A stretch of 64,000 bases of DNA from an uncultured Gammaproteobacteria bacterium. Its GTDB lineage: Bacteria; Pseudomonadota; Gammaproteobacteria; HK1. Shown here in pieces: positions 59,626 to 64,000 of this stretch. Below the pieces are notes generated by a model. It was not told the origin of the DNA. It saw only the letters and a list, made by a program, of their open reading frames with translations, and ran no database searches. Position 1 is the first letter of the stretch. Each line of letters begins with the position of its first letter. The stretch lies in assembly GCA_947258715.1 (NCBI GenBank), contig CAMYJH010000014.1:215965-279964 (forward strand), in the 5' to 3' direction. The translations under genes and the position numbers were made by a program.

Positions 59626-60913
59626 AAGGTGGTGGGAGAAGATAGCCGTCGCGGATCAGCCAGAAATGGTTTCCCTGAGGTTCGAGGGGGCGCCCGTGCT
59701 CCGCGCCCGGTTTTCGATCGAATCGTATGGCAAGCAAGACGTCGGAGCTGACCGCCGGATTTTCGTGGAAGTAGCTGTGCCCGAAGCTGCCGCCGTCGCC
59801 TTTCAGCTCGACAAAGTTCACGTTTCCGACGGTCTTTAGCCGCGCGTAGGTCGATCTATCCAAAGATGTCGCTTCCGCCGTGCCAAGACGCCGAAGGCCT
59901 CCGAAGAGCCACCTCGAGATTCCCAGGGCCTTGTCCGTCGGCGACACGTAGATGGTAATGGCGCCGACTGCAATCCCGATCGGCTCGGTCATCACCCTCT
60001 GCTCCATGACGCCAAGGTCCAGGTCGGGCGCCGCGAGCATGAGGTGTCGAATTCTAAACCGCTCCCTCGGGTCGACCCCGGCGGCGCGGGACTCGGCGAA
60101 AAGCTCGCGCAACGCCGTGACCAGCACGTCGGTTCCTCTGCTGTGAGCGAAGATGCGCAGACCTTCGACCTCCGGGAATTCCGACAGTGCTTTCAGCAGC
60201 ATCTTGAGGTGGTGGATGGTGAACTCGCCCGACTCCCGGTCGACCGCGTAGCCCAGCAGGCCACCATGGCCTGCGGGCCAGGTGTAGAGCACCGGAACAC
60301 CTTCGCGGCCGAAGAAGTGCCACATTCCGGCCCAGGTGAGCGCCGCATCCCTGAAGCTGTTGTTGTAGCCGTGCACGAATAGCAGCACCTCCTTGCGCGG
60401 CGTCAGCGCCAGACGGGCGTCAATCTGCTGCCGAAATTTCTCTAGCGCGACTCGGCCCTGCTCGAGCGAGGTCGGGGTGTAGTCGAAGAATCCGCCGCGG
60501 GGCACGATCGGATACGGGGTGGACGGAGTGCGCCCGAGCTCGCGCACCTGGCGCAGCTCGATGCCCAGTCGCTGCTCCCGCTTCCTAGAACGACTGGCCG
60601 CGACCACCTCCTGCCAGGTGACACCCTCGCCGATCTCTACGGTCGCTTCACCGTAGCCGATAGAAGCCGAACGCTGAAAGCCGTACTTGAGCTGCCCGGC
60701 CTCGTCCGTCTCCGGCGCGCGGTCGGTGACATAGAAAACCGGCACCTTGGAGCTCTGCAGCTCCGGGGCAAGGTCTTCGAACAGGACCTCGTGCCCCTCC
60801 GAGTACAGGTGCGGGGTGGGCATTAAAGTACGGGTGGTGGAACACCCGGCCAACACCGCCAGCGCGAGGAGGACGACGAGGGATCTCGTGGTTGTCGTTA
60901 GATCCGTTTTCAT
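59624..60913 (-). CDS. lipoprotein alpha/beta hydrolase (DUF900 family)
   Basis: This 429-residue protein has a lipobox (LAVLAGCSTT, Cys near residue 24), so it is a lipoprotein. The DUF900 hydrolase domain contains KVPVFYVTDRAPE, EVLLFVHGYNNSF (oxyanion region), IFAHSRGTDVLV with the Ser nucleophile, an Asp in APDLDLGVM, and GHSYFHENP with the His. It is probably an esterase or lipase at the cell envelope. The TAG stop is completed by the REPIN edge at 59624-59626, leaving the tail YLLPPP; the native end may have been slightly longer. No operon partner is apparent. Confidence 0.82.
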   Translation of the reverse strand: MKTDLTTTTRSLVVLLALAVLAGCSTTRTLMPTPHLYSEGHEVLFEDLAPELQSSKVPVFYVTDRAPETDEAGQLKYGFQRSASIGYGEATVEIGEGVTWQEVVAASRSRKREQRLGIELRQVRELGRTPSTPYPIVPRGGFFDYTPTSLEQGRVALEKFRQQIDARLALTPRKEVLLFVHGYNNSFRDAALTWAGMWHFFGREGVPVLYTWPAGHGGLLGYAVDRESGEFTIHHLKMLLKALSEFPEVEGLRIFAHSRGTDVLVTALRELFAESRAAGVDPRERFRIRHLMLAAPDLDLGVMEQRVMTEPIGIAVGAITIYVSPTDKALGISRWLFGGLRRLGTAEATSLDRSTYARLKTVGNVNFVELKGDGGSFGHSYFHENPAVSSDVLLAIRFDRKPGAEHGRPLEPQGNHFWLIRDGYLLPPP

Positions 60914-61007
60914 GCCCCTATCAGAGTCATGGCCAGGACCGGAAATCAGTCTCGCTCATGGCACAGGCCGCGCGCAGCGGACTACCCTTCCGACGACCGG
61001 CGTCGCG

Positions 61008-61469
61008 TCAAGGCGTGGTGATCTTGAACTCGAACTCGTAGGAGCCGCGGTCGCCCTGGAGATACGTCTGGCGGACCTTGCCGCTGCCGCTGGCCTTCTC
61101 GAACTTGCCCCGTCCTCCCATCACCTGGACCGCCGCACCCGCCTTCGGACTCCCTTCGAGGCTGACGACGAAGCCATCGGCCCCAGTCAAATCAAAGTTG
61201 CAGATGGTCTTGATCGTCAACTCATCCTCGGGACTGAGATAACCCAGGCCGGCGCATTCGCCGTGCATGAACCCCGATTCGCTCGGCTGGACGGCAGCCA
61301 CGGTGTCGTTGACGACGTGCATGACCGCGCCCCCGTTGGACAGGGGCAAAAGGGCACGGGTGGCGGTGTAGGTACCGGTGCCCGTGTAAGTGACGGTCTC
61401 GCCCGCCGCCGTCAGGCTGAGGCTCGAGGCGGCGAGCGCGAGGGTCGCGATGAAAATTGTCCTGCGCAT
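61008..61469 (-). CDS. small secreted beta-rich protein, unknown function
   Basis: This protein of about 153 residues has a signal peptide (MRRTIFIATLALAASSLSLT), then a beta-rich domain with repeated Gly-Thr (YTGTGTYTATRAL), two Cys (HGECAGLG, KTICNFDL) likely in a disulfide, and a C-terminal GSYEFEFKITTP. GGAG lies upstream of the chosen Met; ATG 61484 is the alternative. I do not recognise the family. It is grouped with other exported proteins and co-directional with the Gly-zipper gene upstream. Confidence 0.65.
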   Translation of the reverse strand: MRRTIFIATLALAASSLSLTAAGETVTYTGTGTYTATRALLPLSNGGAVMHVVNDTVAAVQPSESGFMHGECAGLGYLSPEDELTIKTICNFDLTGADGFVVSLEGSPKAGAAVQVMGGRGKFEKASGSGKVRQTYLQGDRGSYEFEFKITTP

Positions 61470-61518
61470 GATGCTGTTCTCCATGTTCCTAAATCACAAT
61501 CGGTGAAATGGCCCGCCC

Positions 61519-62094
61519 TCAGCCGACCTGGTACTTTCTGCCCCGCATGCAGGTCGCGAAAGCGCGCTCGTATGCCTGCTGCTGTTGGGCGCGCTGGGCC
61601 GCAGCGGCCTGCTGCTGCTGATACTGCTGCTGAGCCTGCTGTTGCTCCCACTGCTGGCGCTCCGCCTCCGCGTTCGATCGTCTCACGCCGCCGATGAACA
61701 GTCCCGAGACCGCGCCGATGGCGGCACCTTTTCCTGCGTCGCCGGCGATGGCGCCGATGAGCGCGCCGCCGGCGGCGCCCTTACCCGCATCGGCTATGCC
61801 GCCTCCCTGGCCATAGCTGCCGCGACCGAACACGCCGCTTTGCACGCCGCTGGGGGGCGGCGCGGAGGAGTAGGACGGCGCCGCGGCGGCGGGCGCCCGA
61901 TAGGGGTCGAAGCCGGTCTGGTTCACGGCCCAGATGTGGCACTCCGACGTATCCTTCTGTTGCTGCTGCTGGCTCTGCCCCGCCTGGGGGTAGGCGTACA
62001 CGCCTTGTGCCGGGCTTACGACCGGAGCACACAAGCTGGCCGCGGTCACCGCGACGCCCATGAGTTTGATCGTCTTATATGGCTTTCTATGCAT
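61519..62094 (-). CDS. exported glycine-zipper protein with Gln-rich tail
   Basis: This 191-residue protein has a signal peptide (VAVTAASLCAPVVSPA) and a Gln-rich patch. A conserved ECHIWAVNQTGFDP segment follows, then a glycine-zipper region (GGALIGAIAGDAGKGAAIGAVSG) that can insert into or pack on membranes. A Gln/Ala coiled tail ends with FATCMRGRKYQV. Related periplasmic or outer-membrane proteins have no proven role. The two Cys in CHIW and TCMRG could pair. It is upstream of and co-directional with the gene at 61008. Confidence 0.72.
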   Translation of the reverse strand: MHRKPYKTIKLMGVAVTAASLCAPVVSPAQGVYAYPQAGQSQQQQQKDTSECHIWAVNQTGFDPYRAPAAAAPSYSSAPPPSGVQSGVFGRGSYGQGGGIADAGKGAAGGALIGAIAGDAGKGAAIGAVSGLFIGGVRRSNAEAERQQWEQQQAQQQYQQQQAAAAQRAQQQQAYERAFATCMRGRKYQVG

Positions 62095-62670
62095 CTCGCT
62101 CTCCTTAACTCAACGCTTTCAAAACTCTTCGACTCAGAACTTTCACAATTCTCCCGTTGATGGTTGCGCGGCGCAACTCGATTAGCGGGCGCGTCGGATG
62201 CAAACGGGTCTGACTCACGTTCCCCGTGTCCACCGTATCCCCGACAGCAGCGCCTTCGTGGATGATGCACTCAGACGCAACACCGGTTCCATACGCAATA
62301 CTCGCCTCGTTAACTGACCTCAGGATCAGTCGCTCGCGCGATCTGGCCGTTTCGCGCCGAGCGGCTGCGTCCAGCGTATTTTATCGCCGGCCGCGGCGCC
62401 GTCGAGACTGGCATGAAGATGGGCGCGAATTGGCCAAAAAAGACCGGGCCCCGTTTTCTGAAGGGTGCAGTGGTTTTTTATATCAATGTCTCGGGTTCCC
62501 ACTATGGGACCTAAGGCCCATAGCGCCGTTGCGCTTCAGTGGCCCTTGGCAGCCACTCAACAGCGGGCGGACCCTTGTACGGCCCGTGAGGCAGCGAAAC
62601 GCCATTACAGCCGGCCGCCCGAACCGCGGAGCCTCGAATCGATATCGTCAATCAACAAGGGATCGAACAG
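62095..62670. other. 576-base gene-free gap between divergent genes
   Basis: No open frame here looks coding on either strand. It should hold the promoters of the leftward glycine-zipper gene and the rightward secreted-protein gene. I see no strong palindrome or family repeat. Confidence 0.5.
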
Positions 62671-63129
62671 ATGAAATACAGGAATTTGATAATCGGGGCT
62701 GTGGCCACGGTGTTGAGCCTTTGCGGCAGCTACACCGGAGCGCAAACGACAGCGACGGAAGAGCCGAAGGTGTTGTCGGGCACGGTGGAAATCAAAAGCA
62801 CCCAGGTGGCCTTTCTGGTCAGCGGCAAGACCGGCGGCGGCGTGCTGGAGTTCAAGGGTGTCGAGTACCCTTTTAAGATCCTCGGCCTCGGCGTAGGCGG
62901 AATGGAGGTGCAGAAGATCAATGCGGTGGGCGCGGTCTACAACCTCAAGGACATCTCGCAGTTCCCGGGTACCTACGTCGAGGCGCAGGCGGGCGCAACC
63001 GTCGGCGAGAAGAGCAAGGGCTGGATGTCGCTGAGCAATAAACACGGTGTGATCATGGAACTCAAATTCTCCGGCGAGGGGGTCGCTCTCTCGGTGGGTT
63101 CAGACGGCATGATTGTTTCCATGACGTAA
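62671..63129 (+). CDS. secreted protein, unknown function
   Basis: This 152-residue protein has a signal peptide (LIIGAVATVLSLCGSYTGA) followed by a Gly/Val-rich beta domain (AFLVSGKTGGGVLEFKG, ILGLGVGGMEVQKINAVG, FPGTYVEAQAGATVG, SFSGEG-type end). The pattern suggests a small beta-barrel or sandwich that may bind lipid. AAGGGA precedes the ATG. I do not recognise the family with certainty. It is followed within 5 bases by an inverted-repeat element. Confidence 0.65.
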   Translation: MKYRNLIIGAVATVLSLCGSYTGAQTTATEEPKVLSGTVEIKSTQVAFLVSGKTGGGVLEFKGVEYPFKILGLGVGGMEVQKINAVGAVYNLKDISQFPGTYVEAQAGATVGEKSKGWMSLSNKHGVIMELKFSGEGVALSVGSDGMIVSMT

Positions 63130-63133
63130 ATGC

Positions 63134-63357
63134 GTAGGGTGCAATAGCGTAGTGTATTGCACCATCCGGCAAACCCCATCAATGGTGACCCATAGCGGTC
63201 TACCGGGATGCATGAATGCCGGAGGGCACCAGCTTCTTCGCAGTCAATCCGTTGCGACTTGAAAACAGTGATTGGCCTGGCAGGGCGGAAGGCGCCACGT
63301 TGGGGCGTGACGCTTGTCTTTCATTCGGTGCAATACGCGGTCGCTATTGCACCCTAC
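63134..63357. repeat. 224-bp element with perfect 16-bp inverted ends
   Basis: GTAGGGTGCAATAGCG (63134-63149) is exactly mirrored at 63342-63357. Each end also folds alone (GGTGCAATA/TATTGCACC), as in REP-type units. The string GTAGGGTGCAATA recurs in many proteobacterial intergenic repeats. Nothing inside looks coding. It is distinct in sequence from the GGGACATTCAGAG family. Confidence 0.7.
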
Positions 63358-63433
63358 AGGCTGACGAGCACCGCGCCGGGGTTCCTATCAGAATGCCAGC
63401 TAAGCATTAGCCCGACTCGGGGCTTTGCCCCGA

Positions 63434-63871
63434 TCACTCCTTGACCCGGTCTGCACCGACCCGTTCGATGACTCGCGCAAGCAAGCGGTCGTACTCTTCA
63501 CGAGCAGTCGCCGACAGGCTGGTGGCTCCGTCCTCGATAAACTTCACCGTGACCCGGGGTTTGGAGTCCCCGAAGGTATACTTTACGCTTTCCAGCCGGA
63601 CAATGACCTCGATCTGTTGCGCGGTCTCCAATCGGAAGTGTTGTTCGCTCGACCCGGCAGTCCGTTTTTCAGACACCATCCTGTTGTTGGTGTGGTCCTT
63701 GAATCTGACGCGTTTAAACCCGCGGTCCCTCAAGAAATCCCGGATCTGCGCTGGGGTGTACTGCATGCTGTGCTGGTCCACTTCGACCTTGAATGTCCTG
63801 CTCGCGCTCGTAGCGCAGGCGCTTAGAACGAGCGTCAGCATGACCATGGTCCCAACAAATACCTTGTTCAC
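63434..63871 (-). CDS. small lipoprotein, unknown function
   Basis: This 145-residue protein starts at GTG after GGAGGT and has a lipobox (MLTLVLSACATS). The mature part alternates charged beta strands (FKVEVDQHSMQYTP, RLETAQQIEVIVRLES, PRVTVKFIEDGATSLS), a fold suitable for an envelope-bound domain. I do not recognise the family. No signal for inner-membrane retention (Asp at +2) is present, so outer-membrane sorting is likely. The remaining 63872-64000 has no clear gene. Confidence 0.7.
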   Translation of the reverse strand: MNKVFVGTMVMLTLVLSACATSASRTFKVEVDQHSMQYTPAQIRDFLRDRGFKRVRFKDHTNNRMVSEKRTAGSSEQHFRLETAQQIEVIVRLESVKYTFGDSKPRVTVKFIEDGATSLSATAREEYDRLLARVIERVGADRVKE

Positions 63872-64000
63872 GTCGAGGCGACCTCCTTCGGGGCACTCGG
63901 GCTGATTCAGGGTAGCAATGCGCGTGTGCCACCGGCCGCCCGCGATCCGAGGGCACGGGCATCTTTCTCAATTCTGTCAGTTGCTGCTCGCGATGTCTTC

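Overview
The window is about 60% GC and reads as a chromosomal segment of a Pseudomonadota, most likely a beta- or gammaproteobacterium. The basis is an RhlE-type helicase tail, a sigma54/DctBD-controlled TRAP transporter, FNR-type boxes, a PPK2, a PHA-synthase-like DUF3141 protein and a RAYT/REPIN repeat system. I see no tRNA, rRNA, CRISPR array, prophage or replication origin. The segment is gene-dense but heavily worked over by small repeats and insertion-sequence relics.

Layout. 1-6.5 kb: end of rhlE, a small Lys-rich protein, a PHP phosphoesterase, an orphan amino-acid-type binding protein, an ArsR/ArsP-like permease pair, a periplasmic rhodanese, and a decayed gene among MITEs. 6.8-14.2 kb: a complete C4-dicarboxylate module: two DctD-type sites, a sigma54 promoter, dctP-dctQ-dctM, a universal stress protein, sensor kinase DctB and activator DctD. 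14.3-20.5 kb: hisC relict, SHOCT protein, DUF2652 cyclase-like protein, cytoplasmic-looking binding protein, membrane adenylate cyclase, GFA protein and DehI dehalogenase. 20.6-30.7 kb: FNR box, B12/radical SAM protein, RND efflux pair, orphan DctP, IS91 relict and a membrane acyltransferase. 31-37.8 kb: histone-H1-like protein, two-subunit molybdenum hydroxylase, and an acyl-CoA synthetase/GNAT fusion. 37.8-46.3 kb: a mobile RAYT element, then two divergent arms (EamA, Rieske oxygenase, RpiR regulator and racemase leftward; a DMGDH-like flavoprotein and a class III aminotransferase rightward). These look like one pathway for an N-methylated amino compound. 46.5-51.5 kb: secreted protein, PPK2, an IS5 copy, two unknown genes and an 820-bp gene-free stretch. 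51.5-57.3 kb: an FNR-box-preceded operon of DUF3141, MaoC-Pta fusion, AckA and FabI. 57.3-64 kb: IS relics, an ankyrin gene bracketed by REPINs, a lipoprotein hydrolase and several small exported proteins.

The most distinctive feature is a family of repeats with the core GGGACATTCAGAGTTCGTAA. They occur singly, as inverted pairs of 93-110 bp (REPINs), and as both ends of an 800-bp element that encodes a RAYT transposase. They sit almost exactly on gene boundaries. They supply stop codons and short C-terminal tails (RDIQSS or GGHSEFVSR) to four proteins, and in at least two cases they have replaced the start region of a gene.
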